A stretch of DNA of 64,000 bases, from positions 930,001-994,000 of the forward strand of contig NZ_JAINVV010000004.1 of NCBI RefSeq assembly GCF_019880585.1. Direction: 5' to 3'. Positions 10,401 through 18,800 of this stretch are shown here, piece after piece. This DNA is from Sphingomonas colocasiae. GTDB lineage: Bacteria > Pseudomonadota > Alphaproteobacteria > Sphingomonadales > Sphingomonadaceae. The translations under genes were made by a program, and so were the position numbers. Every line of letters begins with the position of its first letter. Positions within the stretch are counted from its first letter, which is position 1. The notes beneath the pieces are model-generated. The model was not told the origin of the DNA and made no database searches. It saw only the letters and a list, made by a program, of their open reading frames with translations.

Positions 10401-11043
10401 AGATGAACGCGCCCGGCTGGACGACGACGGAGGCGGTGCTGCCGGCCGTGGCCCGGAATGGGATGCGGCCGCCGGGACCGAGATTGATCTTGCCGTCGGG
10501 CTCGCCGCTGTTGGGCGTGTAGGAGATATTGTTGGCGGAGAGGACGAGGTTGCCGACCGCGAAGAGCGAGCCATTGCCCGCGATCAGGCCCGACGGGCTG
10601 TAGAACCAGATGCTGCCGCCGACATTGTTGCCGACGCGGCTGAACACATCGCCGTTCAGGGCAACCGGCCGGTTGCTGTTCGGCAGGATGCGGTTGAGCA
10701 CGGTATAGTCGAAGTCGGCGCCGAACTGCACCGTCGCGTTGGCGGGCAGGAAATCGATGGGGCCGCCAAAGGGCACATTGTCGGTCGGTGTCCAGTTGAT
10801 CACGACCTGGGGTGTGGCGACCGTGATGAAATCATAGGGATTGCCATTGATCTCCGAGTTGGTGATGCCGGCTTCCCCGACCACGATCTGCGGCGTGCCC
10901 CTGAACGCCTGACCATAAGCCGACGAGGCGATGCCGAGCGCAAGCCCCATCGCGCAACTGGTGAGCAGCGGCGTGAGGATGCGCGAAAAGGGGGCTGCTT
11001 TCGGCATGGCGTTACGCTCCAGCGAGGCGGGCTTGCTCATCAT
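4480..11043 (-). CDS. Giant two-partner-secretion exoprotein (TpsA, filamentous haemagglutinin N-domain)
   Basis: A 2187-residue surface exoprotein. A long signal peptide ends near ...GIASSAYGQA (residues 1-45). It is followed by the filamentous-haemagglutinin-type secretion domain (about 45-190), with the NRILPNSNRPVALNGDVFS and GLIAGNGSLFAVGNLVLSA features expected of a TPS substrate. The long middle is Gly/Thr/Ser-rich with repeated GGxGxGGTA motifs, typical of a right-handed beta-helix. A Pro-Thr dipeptide tract of about 27 units (DNA about 4733-4894) leads to a short acidic and proline-rich C-terminus containing two cysteines. The ATG overlaps the upstream TpsB stop by 4 bases (ATGATGA), so translation is probably coupled. 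Adhesin, biofilm or contact roles are possible, and no toxin domain was recognised. Confidence 0.88.
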   Translation of the reverse strand: MMSKPASLERNAMPKAAPFSRILTPLLTSCAMGLALGIASSAYGQAFRGTPQIVVGEAGITNSEINGNPYDFITVATPQVVINWTPTDNVPFGGPIDFLPANATVQFGADFDYTVLNRILPNSNRPVALNGDVFSRVGNNVGGSIWFYSPSGLIAGNGSLFAVGNLVLSANNISYTPNSGEPDGKINLGPGGRIPFRATAGSTASVVVQPGAFISTNGTSAYVALVAPRVVQGGTIHIDGSVAMIAAEEVDVTINQGLFDINMITGTTMSEAIVHSGVSGQAPNSGGPFDGAQRVYVAALPKNNAITMLVGGSLGTSAASAAATKGGVILSGGYDIADIAGTGIAAIADTTKSVDIKIGTATFGSDLVGVTTGTIDANPSRGTKLLFEGDASLTGAKGVSMVADLDESIVAKGDLSLISPISASLRLGVTNAESGTLDNAAKVDIAGLLNIKASGIALTPGGDGIGGIATLQLDGGGPAPILTVQGATTVEAQGFGLTSSGDGGDGKGGTAQILNKGGTLSLGEVDVLAQGMGANAGITGSGGDGTGGLAEFVASGGTTTTGAVAIDASSTGGAGSGTGANGIANGASSIARLAVSGSGVSLKSGGNVTVQSNALSRIAGTASGSSQAGTVQIQATNGALLDVNSALSGSASIDWAFAADLLPTKAGTTKGGTVSVSVAGGTLTAQTGQFTADANAFGTELPSISIGATTGGNVSLTASDAAGIEGAAKFSNFLTLSANGKGGSGTQGADGIGGTVALLANGGSIQAANTLTMTASGQAGRNSGGTPGTGQGGTATVQTQAGGTKAGIDFDRIFIDVSGAANFTDEGVPYATGSGGLGKGGTINITSSGGTLIGNEISASSHGFGGHAVESPTESGLLAAGIGQGGTIGITVNGGTVDVDTMFAAAGGNGGMAISPNTTEEYAGFAGDGIGGTVSFTATSGSVITDLLQLSALGNGGAGGDGIGLNPASNGGDGTGGTVTLALGGAKVTAAATGLYAQGSGGLGGFSGNEDVAPGAGGSGTGGLAQVLANNASYAINILALDASGVAGDAQPVSKGTQPENGAGTGGTAQFVNQGSDPVAPNGRTVGALSLRANGNGGLIGGSPGPNAVAGLARLADPANGPNGSVKIASVLAEALGSGAAGKGFQFESAGAPLPVTGDFSVETGGNASFAIAGNGTLAIGGTASVFAGGDITVSHGSQTTPNASSITSGSAVFDAGKNFTAGTGTIVSAGASLTVRARTGNIIAADLRAVDTLGVHALGTVAITNARTTGPASGTPLTGGSIDITAGVDPIELVGTYAPVDILISGTVNASGQLRMHAGRDIVGVGGPPDRTLRGEIVSLIAGRDITGANLSLLSNRNLDLSVGRDLRVRTIDISGPLNSINALGVITGAGILTVPGEVAISNLLRLSGPSTATIRAANGLAIGDAVTKGLDIATTGGTLSLGSLTGNGGASDFLKASAPTITLGTILVDDDILATATTGTLNATSLTAGDAITLKANTALFAEEVDAGGIAQLVSTTSTIDAGTITGKSGVTISAPGAITIASANAGVGSTAADLSIAALGSQAIKIDSAVATRDIAITDTGSASLTAGILSAAGALSVDLDGSATIDTAKTTGAGAMSQIADTGLAVKTIQAGGPVTLKAEAGAVTVSTDLVAAGQVTALGKSIDLTATKDLTLLSAQATAGGLSVLAGGALSVNSGTASGDIELTSSGGALTVGSVQADGALALASKGGTTVSTLATGDTVKIASGDIAIAGGGRIGTVGTTTLVELSNSDDTRRSFYGGASTTDGYSLSADELGRVFGDDITLIAPRTAASGTNAPDVIVGAMTIASRANAPVGQLGAQGAFTIRTTGRVRLDGAVAMTGAGDANAFAIQAGELIAIDAATGSIDVRGPNDALGGTIALSAGDIIAASAGATETVLASDDIAAIDTRLGSNDGATIDQGMLRARGLRFTVSNGLYIQNSGAGTAYAQRRGFTAGASGIAIATAQGATPHIAINGHVVPAGGTPITGLDTIPNVTINGQPAPSASGFAAGSTINGCVITAAGNCVTPTPTPTPTPTPTPTPTPTPTPTPTPTPTPTPTPTPTPTPTPTPTPTPTPTPTPTPDRIVDTPTRDRIEGPVETDVDEGLRIAQIEIEDVDSFGYQPLIDEPVTGSGNDDLWIAQDCDPAKQGDCPAPPPAKPPPSPP
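4733..4894 (-). repeat. Hexanucleotide tandem repeat coding (Pro-Thr)n
   Basis: About 27 consecutive six-base units encode alternating Pro-Thr near the C-terminus of the TPS exoprotein. Third positions vary between units, but the dipeptide is invariant. Unit gain or loss would keep the reading frame, so this is a length-variable linker candidate and not an on/off switch. Confidence 0.9.
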
Positions 11044-12839
11044 CGTGTCCAGGGCAGCAATTTGACGGTCAGGGACATCAGGAAACGGATAGCGCCCTTG
11101 TCGGCCTGAAGGCCGGTGCGGCGCAGCGGCGCGGCGAGCACGGCATCGAAGCGGGCATGGTCGCCCCAGGCGGCGCGCAGGCCCGCGCCCGCCGAGAACA
11201 GCCGCTGCGGATCGCGCGGATAGGGCGCGAACAGCCGATCCTCGTTCCAGACCCAGGCGGCGTCAAAAAAGGCGAAGGGCTCGATCGCGACGCCGTCGAT
11301 CTTGCGGGGCACGAGGCTGCCGACGCGCAACTCGGTCTGGATGCCGATGCCGCTGTCCCCCGTCAGCGTGCCGGGATCATAGCCGCGCCCGATCGTATAG
11401 TTGCCGGCCGAGAACTCCTCGAAGCTGAGCAGCGGATTGTGCGACCATTGCACGCGCGGAGACACCGCCAGCGTGATGCCGGGGCTGGGCCGCAACTCGC
11501 CATAGGCGGTGGCGCGCATCACCAGGGCGGTCGGATCACCCTCCACCCGGCTGATGCCGACATTGGGGGGCAGGCAGTTGACGAAGGTCGCGCCGCACGG
11601 CTTGCTCGCGCCCAGGATCGACAGACCCTGGCGCATCTCCAGCGATCCGCCGAAGCGCCAGCGCGGCTCGCGCGCGGAAAAGCCGCGAATGCTGGAAATG
11701 CTCTCCGGATCGATCAGGTCATAATCGAGCCGGGCGAAAAGCACGCGCAGCCTGTCGCGATTGAGCAGGACGCCGCCGAAGCGGATATCCTGATCGGCAT
11801 AGTCGATGCCGCCGCCCGCATAGACGTTGGCCGACTGGCTGCGCAGCACTGGATAGGTGGCGCGCAGCGTCGCGATCAGCGTCCGGGTGCGGAAATCGGC
11901 GCCGGGGCCGAGCGACGGCCGCGTCCAAGCATAGGTGAAGTCTCCACCCAGCGTGAGCCCCTCACTGCCCGCGCGGAAGCTGTGCGAGGCCTGGACGACA
12001 TGCTGTTCCTGGAAATCGGCGGTGGTATAGTAGCTGAGCGTCGAGGTGTCGCCCATGCCCGTCAGCCCGTTGAAGCGGGCGCGGATCATCCCGCCGAAAC
12101 GGCCGACGTCGCGCGATCCGTAATTCTGGATGTTGGCGTCGATCTCGACCGGTGTGTAGGTGACCGCGACCTCGCCGACGACCTCGCCGGGCCTAGTGCC
12201 CGCCGGCCGCAAGGTCAGTCGCGCGTCATAGCCCGGTATGTCCTGGACGAGCAGCAGATAGCGTTCGGCCTCATGCGTGTTGAAGACGGGTTGGTCCTGC
12301 AGCTTGCGCAACTGGCGTTCGATCACCGCCTCCGCACGGCCGGCATCGCCGCGCACCTGGACGCGGACGAGCTTCGCCATCAGCACGTCGAACCGCGCGA
12401 CGCCATTGTCGTCGATGCGCTGCGGCGGCACCTGCACCGCGGCCAGATAGCCCTGGCGGCGCAGCATGGTGGCGGCGCGATCGCGGATCTCGCACAGCGC
12501 GGCGACGGGCACGCTGCGGCCCGCATAGTCCGCCCAGGCCGGGCGCAGCGTTTCGGGCGCGACGACCGAAAGCCCGTCGAACCGGACATCGGAGAGCGTG
12601 ACGTTGACGCCGGCGAAGCGCGGATCGGCCAGCGGGCAGGGCGCGCGTTCGACGTCCCCCTCCACCGTCACACGGTTACGGCGGTCGCGATCGATGCGGT
12701 CGACGCCGCCGCGCTCGATCTGGTCTCGGGTGGGGGCCGGGGGAGGCGGCGTCTGGGCAAGCGCCGGCACGGACAGGGCAAGCGTGCTGAGCAGGGGGAC
12801 CGACAACAGACAGGCGGACCGCGACAACAGCATGAGCAT
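11040..12839 (-). CDS. TpsB outer-membrane transporter (ShlB/FhaC/HecB family)
   Basis: A 599-residue Omp85-superfamily pore that exports its TpsA partner across the outer membrane. There is a signal peptide (ending near ALSVPALAQ), then a Pro-rich segment with PPPPAPT. The POTRA region (about residues 65-210) contains VAALCEIRDRAATMLRRQGYLAAVQVPPQRI, and a 16-strand barrel follows with the family-type IRGFSAREPRWRFGGSLEMRQGL and GRGYDPGTLTGDSGIG segments. The encoded protein ends in KLLPWTR. The second ATG at 12833 lies 7 bases after GGGGG and could be the true start. The next gene, the TpsA exoprotein, overlaps by 4 bases, which identifies it as the cognate substrate. Confidence 0.92.
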   Translation of the reverse strand: MLMLLSRSACLLSVPLLSTLALSVPALAQTPPPPAPTRDQIERGGVDRIDRDRRNRVTVEGDVERAPCPLADPRFAGVNVTLSDVRFDGLSVVAPETLRPAWADYAGRSVPVAALCEIRDRAATMLRRQGYLAAVQVPPQRIDDNGVARFDVLMAKLVRVQVRGDAGRAEAVIERQLRKLQDQPVFNTHEAERYLLLVQDIPGYDARLTLRPAGTRPGEVVGEVAVTYTPVEIDANIQNYGSRDVGRFGGMIRARFNGLTGMGDTSTLSYYTTADFQEQHVVQASHSFRAGSEGLTLGGDFTYAWTRPSLGPGADFRTRTLIATLRATYPVLRSQSANVYAGGGIDYADQDIRFGGVLLNRDRLRVLFARLDYDLIDPESISSIRGFSAREPRWRFGGSLEMRQGLSILGASKPCGATFVNCLPPNVGISRVEGDPTALVMRATAYGELRPSPGITLAVSPRVQWSHNPLLSFEEFSAGNYTIGRGYDPGTLTGDSGIGIQTELRVGSLVPRKIDGVAIEPFAFFDAAWVWNEDRLFAPYPRDPQRLFSAGAGLRAAWGDHARFDAVLAAPLRRTGLQADKGAIRFLMSLTVKLLPWTR

Positions 12840-13145
12840 GCCCCCAAAAGGCCGCCCGGTTCCCGGTCTTTTCCGCTGCCCCGTCCGTTGGCCGCTGGCA
12901 CCGGACGATGGGCGGCGGCAAAGGCTGAAAAGCCGCGGCCGTCCAAACTTCGTTACCAGGGGCCGAAACGCGCCCCGGAAACCGGCATTGGCGCGGGCGC
13001 TTGCCGCCTCGTCCCCTTTGCCTCCCCTGCGACCAGCGGGATCGAAACAAGCCCGCGAAACCGCGCTTTTTTCAGTGCCATAGGCTATCAGCCGGCCCCT
13101 TCAAAGGCAAGGCGGAAAGCCCGATCCGCGCCCGTTCCTGCGGGT
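12840..13145. other. 306-base gene-free gap upstream of tpsB
   Basis: GC-rich, with no convincing gene on either strand. It separates the sensor/CHAT half of the locus from the tpsB-tpsA pair, so a promoter for the pair may lie here, but no clear -35/-10 pair or terminator hairpin was identified. Confidence 0.5.
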
Positions 13146-13880
13146 TCAGGATCTGGTTTCGTCGGTGCTGGTCGCGGTGATCAGCAAATCCCTTTGATCG
13201 CCGCAGCCCTTGCCGTCGAGCGCGGTGTAGGTGGCGACCGGATCGGTGACGGGCGTGCCCAGCATGGCGAAACGCAGCTTGACCGGCTTGGCCAGTCCCG
13301 CGCCGCTCAGCGTATAGCTGTGTCCATCGGCGATGGGCAGCGTCGCGGCCGGCCAGGGCACGTTGTTCTGGCCCATCGCGAAGGCGATATTGCTGCTCTT
13401 GCCGCCCTGATCGGTGATGGTGAGCGTCGCCGCCTGCTGCATGTCCGGCCGCCAGAGCTGAACCGCCGTGGCGTCGGCAACGCAGAAGGTGGCGCCGCGT
13501 TCGATGTCGACGAACCACAGGCTGGGCGGCAGCACGCGTTGGCCGAGCGTGCGCACCGCCCCGGTGCGAGCGCGGCGGCGATTCTGCGTCGCGACCAGCG
13601 AGGCGAAGCTCTGATTGGCCGTGGCCGACGATGCCTCCGCGCCGAAATTGCCGGGGCCGCTGAGCGTGCGGGTGCCGCGACTGTCGAGCACGGTCAGGCT
13701 GTCTCCCTTGGCCAGCACGATCTTCGCGCCGGGCGCGAGCGACTTGCCGACGGGATAGCTCTTCGCCGAAGGACCCGTGGATTTGACGACGATGGTCTGC
13801 GCGATCGCCGCGCCGCCAAGCCCCAATGCGCAGGCCAGCACGATCGTGCCGCGCCTCATGATCGCATCAGTCGAGAACAT
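13146..13880 (-). CDS. Secreted FecR-like protein of the CHAT/CHASE2/TPS locus
   Basis: A 244-residue exported protein of unknown function. The signal peptide runs to about residue 27 (ALGLGGAAIAQ). The segment after it (KSYPVGKSLAPGAKIVLAKGDSLTVLDSRGTRTLSGPG) resembles the beta-rich core of FecR-type domains, in which a 'threshold' followed by a strand-turn-strand repeat is seen. The second half is beta-rich with two separated cysteines. The start at 13880 is well supported: a perfect AGGAGGT lies 4-5 bases upstream and inside the end of the cyclase gene, which overlaps by 14 bases, so the two are translationally coupled. FecR-like assignment is inference from pattern. It may be a periplasmic partner of the CHASE2 sensor. 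Confidence 0.75.
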   Translation of the reverse strand: MFSTDAIMRRGTIVLACALGLGGAAIAQTIVVKSTGPSAKSYPVGKSLAPGAKIVLAKGDSLTVLDSRGTRTLSGPGNFGAEASSATANQSFASLVATQNRRRARTGAVRTLGQRVLPPSLWFVDIERGATFCVADATAVQLWRPDMQQAATLTITDQGGKSSNIAFAMGQNNVPWPAATLPIADGHSYTLSGAGLAKPVKLRFAMLGTPVTDPVATYTALDGKGCGDQRDLLITATSTDETRS

Positions 13881-15867
13881 AGTGACCTCCTGGTTCGGCA
13901 TGTTTCAAACGATACACCAGATTGCCGAGCGCCGCATCGTCGGGATGGGAGGATGCGAAAGCCTCCAACTCGTCGAGCGCCGCCAAGTCACCTTGCGATA
14001 GCCGATTCATCATTGACCTGAAGTGACCGAGATCACTGGCGGCCATATCGGGCACGGGCTCGAAGATCTCGACGGGCTTGGCGCGCCCGCGCAGGACGAC
14101 GCGGCCCATCGGCCGCCACCAGTCCAGATTCGATCGCTCCACCGCCTCGCGGCTGGCCATCATGCCGGCCTTGAGCTGCTTGTTTCCCGATTCGATGCGC
14201 GACGCGGTGTTCATGCTGTCGCCCAGCGCCGTGTACTGGATGCGCCCTTCGCCGCCGAAATTGCCGACGATCGCCTCTCCGAAATGCAGGCCCACGCGCG
14301 TCTTGCCGATCGGGGGAACCCCTTCCGGCGCGCTGTTGCGAAATGCTTCACCGGCCTGCCACATCGCATAGGCGGCGCGCGCGGCGCGTTCGCCATCGTC
14401 GGGGCGCGAGATCGGCGCGCCCCAGAAAGCGACGACGGCATCGCCGACGAACTTGTCGATGGTGCCGCCATGATCGAGCACGACGTCGCTCAGCATGTCG
14501 AGATAGCGGTTGAGCAGCAGCGCGACCATTTCCGGCGCGATCGCGTGGCTCAGCTTTGTAAAGCCCTCCAGATCGGTGAAGACGACGAAGATCTCGCGCT
14601 TCTCGCCATGAAGCGCCAGTCGTTCGGGATCGGCCAGGATTTCGGTCGCGATGTCGCGCGGCAGATATTTGCCGAGCGCCGATTGCGCGAACTTGCGCTG
14701 TTCCGATCCGATCGCGCGCGCTGCCGCACCGACGGCGGCAAAGGCGATCACCCAGCCGACGAGCCAGCCGAAGACGGGCAGGCCCTGGGTATCGATCATG
14801 CGCGCATGGAGCATGAAGGGCAGGATGGTGATGGCCGCGCCCTGAACGGCGAGCGCGGCGCTGAGCCGCCACCAGGCCCCGCCGATCAGGCTGGAGAGTG
14901 CGCCCGCGATCACCGCCACCATCGCCGAAAGCCAGAGCACCCAGCCGGGGATGCGGGCATAGCCGGCGCCGTCGAGCAATTGGGAGAGGATGTTGGCGTG
15001 CACCTCCAGCCCAATCATCGTTGCGCCGGTCAGGCCGCGCAGCGGCGTCTCGAACTTGTCGAAATCGAAGATGTCGCCGCCGATCAGCACATATCGGTCC
15101 CGGATCAGATCGGCGAATTGCGGCACCACCGCTTCGCCGGCGAACAGGTCTATCGGCAGCTTGTTGTAGACGGGGTAATCCGCGAGCTTCGGCGCTAGGA
15201 AACGGATGCTGCCGGTATAGCGCCGGGATTCGGGATGCACGGGGGTGAGCGCGTTGGCGAGCAGCGGCGGCACGCTGGCGGGCTGGGCCGGCCAGCTTCG
15301 CACGACATTGTCGTTATCCACCTCAAGCCGGATGCTCGCGGGTTTCACTTTGGGGCCGGCGATCGCGCGCTGGAACGCGTCCAGGAATTGCTGCTGGCCA
15401 TATTCGATATTGCCGGCATTGGTGTCTGCCGAAGCATAGGCGAGATAGGTCGGCGTTCGCATCGACCGGAACGCCTCGACCAGTTCGGCATCTTCATCCT
15501 GTTCCTGATCGATCAGGATATCGATACCGATCGCCTTGGCACCCATCGCGTCGAGATTGCGGAGCGCGCGCGCCAGCGTGGCGCGATCGAGCGGCGAGCG
15601 CTTGCGCGTCGCGATCAGCGTCTGATCGTTATAGACGACCATGACGATGCGATCGTCCTTCTCCACGCGCGGCACGGTGGCCACGACGCGCAGATCGTAG
15701 AGCGCGCGTTCGGCGGCGGGCGTCAGCAGCCGCAGATCCCAGCTATGGCGCGCGATCAGCAAGGCGGCGATCAGGAACAATGCGGTGGCGGCGGCGCGCG
15801 CCGGGCGCACCTTGCGCACCAGCCGCGCCGTCCGCACCAGCGGCGGGCGTTTCGCCGTTCCTGCCAT
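13867..15867 (-). CDS. CHASE2-domain adenylate/guanylate cyclase
   Basis: A 666-residue membrane sensor. An N-terminal membrane segment (about 25-45) precedes an extracytoplasmic CHASE2 domain (about 50-310, including RIVMVVYNDQTL and AKAIGIDILIDQEQDED). Three hydrophobic segments follow (about 320-400), then a class III nucleotidyl cyclase domain. Metal-binding aspartates are in FTDLEGF (about D432) and FVGDAVVAF (about D476), followed by GLHFGEAIVGNFGGE and YTALGDSMNTASRIE. The cyclase core looks intact, so cAMP or cGMP synthesis is likely. An ATG at 15879 is in frame, but the ATG at 15867 follows GGGGGAGG closely and was preferred. It lies just downstream of the CHAT gene. Confidence 0.9.
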   Translation of the reverse strand: MAGTAKRPPLVRTARLVRKVRPARAAATALFLIAALLIARHSWDLRLLTPAAERALYDLRVVATVPRVEKDDRIVMVVYNDQTLIATRKRSPLDRATLARALRNLDAMGAKAIGIDILIDQEQDEDAELVEAFRSMRTPTYLAYASADTNAGNIEYGQQQFLDAFQRAIAGPKVKPASIRLEVDNDNVVRSWPAQPASVPPLLANALTPVHPESRRYTGSIRFLAPKLADYPVYNKLPIDLFAGEAVVPQFADLIRDRYVLIGGDIFDFDKFETPLRGLTGATMIGLEVHANILSQLLDGAGYARIPGWVLWLSAMVAVIAGALSSLIGGAWWRLSAALAVQGAAITILPFMLHARMIDTQGLPVFGWLVGWVIAFAAVGAAARAIGSEQRKFAQSALGKYLPRDIATEILADPERLALHGEKREIFVVFTDLEGFTKLSHAIAPEMVALLLNRYLDMLSDVVLDHGGTIDKFVGDAVVAFWGAPISRPDDGERAARAAYAMWQAGEAFRNSAPEGVPPIGKTRVGLHFGEAIVGNFGGEGRIQYTALGDSMNTASRIESGNKQLKAGMMASREAVERSNLDWWRPMGRVVLRGRAKPVEIFEPVPDMAASDLGHFRSMMNRLSQGDLAALDELEAFASSHPDDAALGNLVYRLKHAEPGGHYVLD

Positions 15868-15886
15868 ATCCTCCCCCATCAGGCGT

Positions 15887-18800
15887 TCAGCGCTTGACGA
15901 TCAACTGCTGCGCGCCGTCCCCGATGATGGCGAAGCCCGACCAGTAATAGGGATGCGATGTGGCGGCCTCGTCCATCAGCCCGCGTTCGGCATCCTTCAT
16001 GGCGAACGCGATCGGGCGGCCGGCGCCCCCTTCGAACAGGCCGGCGATCAGCCGTCGCGTGGCGTTGAAATCGTCTGGCGCGGGCCAGTGGCTGGCGATC
16101 ACCGATCGCCCGCCCGCGCCGATGAATGCGCGCACCAGCCCGTCGAGCGCGGAGCCCCCGCCGGTGGTGACGCCGGCTTCGCGCGTCGCGTCGCGGCTGG
16201 CTTCGCCGGCGGTGTCGCAGGCGGAAAGGATCACGACATCGGCATCGATCTTCAGATCATAGATCTCGCGGAAGCTGAGCAGCCCGTCCGAATCGCCGCC
16301 GCCGAACGAGGTGAGCAATGCGGGGCGGGCGGGGCATTCGGGGCGGGGCGCCGTGACCAGGCCGTGGGTCGCGAAATGGAGGATGCGATAATCGGCCAGA
16401 TCGGTGCGGCCGCGCACGGCGGTATCGGTGAAGGCGTTGCCGGTGACGATCTGCGACGCGCCGGCGCCGACCTCCGCCGCGGCCTGCCGCAGTTCGGCGG
16501 CGGCGATCGGCTTGTTCCATTCGCTGAGCGGCCAGGCGCAATCGATCGCGGCGGACGGATCGGGCGAGCGCGTCGCGGATGCCGGGACCAGTGCGCCAGA
16601 GGCGGGGGCATTGTCCCCAAAGCCGATATATTGATGCGCGGCGGCGGAGGCGGGGGTGCGACGGGTGTCGCGGAACGCACGCGCGGAAACGGCGGTGCTC
16701 ACCGCGTGGCGGCGGCCCAGCCAGTCGATGCCGCGGAAATCGAATTCGTCGGCATTGGGATCGGCGGTGCGCGCCAGATAGGCGTCGACGCCCGCCTGAT
16801 CGGCGATCAGCAGGTTGACCGGCAGGCGCAGCATCGCGCCATCGGGCTCGAAGATCAGGTGCTCGACCGATGCCAGCCGCTGCGCCACCGGATCGAACAG
16901 ATCCGAATAGAGCGATCGCGCCAGCTTCACATCGAACGGATAGGTCATGTTCTGTCCGTTCTCGATCGTCGAGATCGTGTCGCGCAGCCCACTGACCTTG
17001 GCATCGAGCGTGGTGGCGGAGATCGGCAGGCGCCAGGCGGTCGCCCCCCGGGCATCGAGATAGACGGCGTAGATATCGCGCCCGGCGATTGCCATCTTGT
17101 AATAGGCCTCACCCGGTTTCAGCGCCGCCTTCAGATCGTCGAGCGTCATCGCTTCGGTGGAGAGCGCGCGATATTGCGGATATTCGGAGAGGCGGGCGAA
17201 GGTGAGCGATTGCTGCTCCACCATCGTCTTCAGATCGGCATCGCGCGCGGCGATCAGATCGCGCACCGATGCATCGGGATTGCCGATCTGGCCGAGCCGC
17301 GCCATCTCGATGCGCGTGCGCTCGATATCGCGCGAGAGCGTCACCGCCTGGCGGAACAGGCGCGCGGGCTCGCCGCCGCCATCGCGCAGTTCGCGCGCGA
17401 GCACGGCCTGGGTATCGGCGACACCCGGGCGGACAAGCGTCTGGCTGGCGAGGAACAGATCGGAGACCAGCGCGGGGCGGCTGGGCACCTGTTCGGCGAG
17501 CATCTGGAAATAGGGGGCGAGCAGATTGGCGAGGCCGGTGGTGTTGGCGCGGCTTTCGGTCGTGCTCGCCACCACTTCCCGGTACAGCGTCATCGCCTCG
17601 TCGCGCTTGCCGCGACGGACGAGAAAGGCGGCGAGCCGCGCGCGTCCGCCGTTCATCGCGGTGGTTTCGGGATAGCTGGTGCGCAGCAGATCGAGCGCAC
17701 GGCGCAGCAGCGCCTCCGCACTGCCGAAATCGCCCCGATCCTCATGCGTCAGCGCATTCTCCGCCATGATCTGCGCGCGCAGCCGGGTGATCGATGTGAC
17801 GCGGCCCTCGCGGATCGCGGTGGCGTCCGCCAGGGCCTTGTCGAGCATGGCGCTGGCGGGCGCGGGATTGCCCTGCAGGCGCAGTACGGTGGCGCGAAGC
17901 TGCAAGGCCTGCGCATCGAGGATGGCGACGCGTTCCTCCGGAGAGAGCATCGCCGATTGGGTGGCGCCTAGCCGGCGCGCGGCGGGCAGGCTGGAATTGA
18001 TCTCGGCGGCGAGCGGCGCGCCGATCTCGACCGCGCCGGCGGTGGGGGCGAGCCCCGCGATCGGCGTCACCGGGCGGGCGAGCACCGCCGCTGCCTCGGC
18101 CAGCTTGCGCTGGTTGAGCAGGTGCAGCGCCTCGAAATTGCGGCGCAGGCGCGTCTGCACGGGATCGAGCGTGGGGATGCGGAGCGCCGCGGCGAACAGC
18201 GCGTCGGCTTCGGCGAACTCGCCCAGGTTCGATTTCTGCAGCGCCTGGTTGACGAGATATTCGTTGAGCCGCTGCTCGCGATTGGCGGGGGTATCGCGCG
18301 TGGCATCCTCCGCATCGAGGCGCGATTGCAGCGTGTCGAAGAATTCGGCGGCTTCGGCATAATTGCCGCTGTTGTTGCGGCGATAGCCCTCCGCCAGCGT
18401 TTGCGCGGGATCGAGCGCGCCGGCCTGGACGCGGGCGAAGGCGACGGGATCGGCAAGGCCGGTGGTGGCGACGCGGATTTCCCCATCGACGATGCGATCG
18501 GCGACGATGGTGCGCAGGCCCAGTTCCAGCGCGCTGTCATAGCCGGCAAGGCCCTGCGCCAGATAGGTGACGCGGCCGATGCGGGTGCGATAGATCTTGT
18601 AGCCGACATTGGCGTTGGCGAGCCGACATGTGGTGACGGAAACGGTGCCGAGATCGGCGACGGGCGCGCTCGCCTCGCCATCGCAGGTGACGGGCGTTTC
18701 CCGCGAGGCGGCAAGGCGGGCGGGGCCGTCCTCCGCGTCGCGCAGCGCATAGATCTGCCCGATCGGGCGCGCGGCATCGCGGCATACGATCGACCATGCG

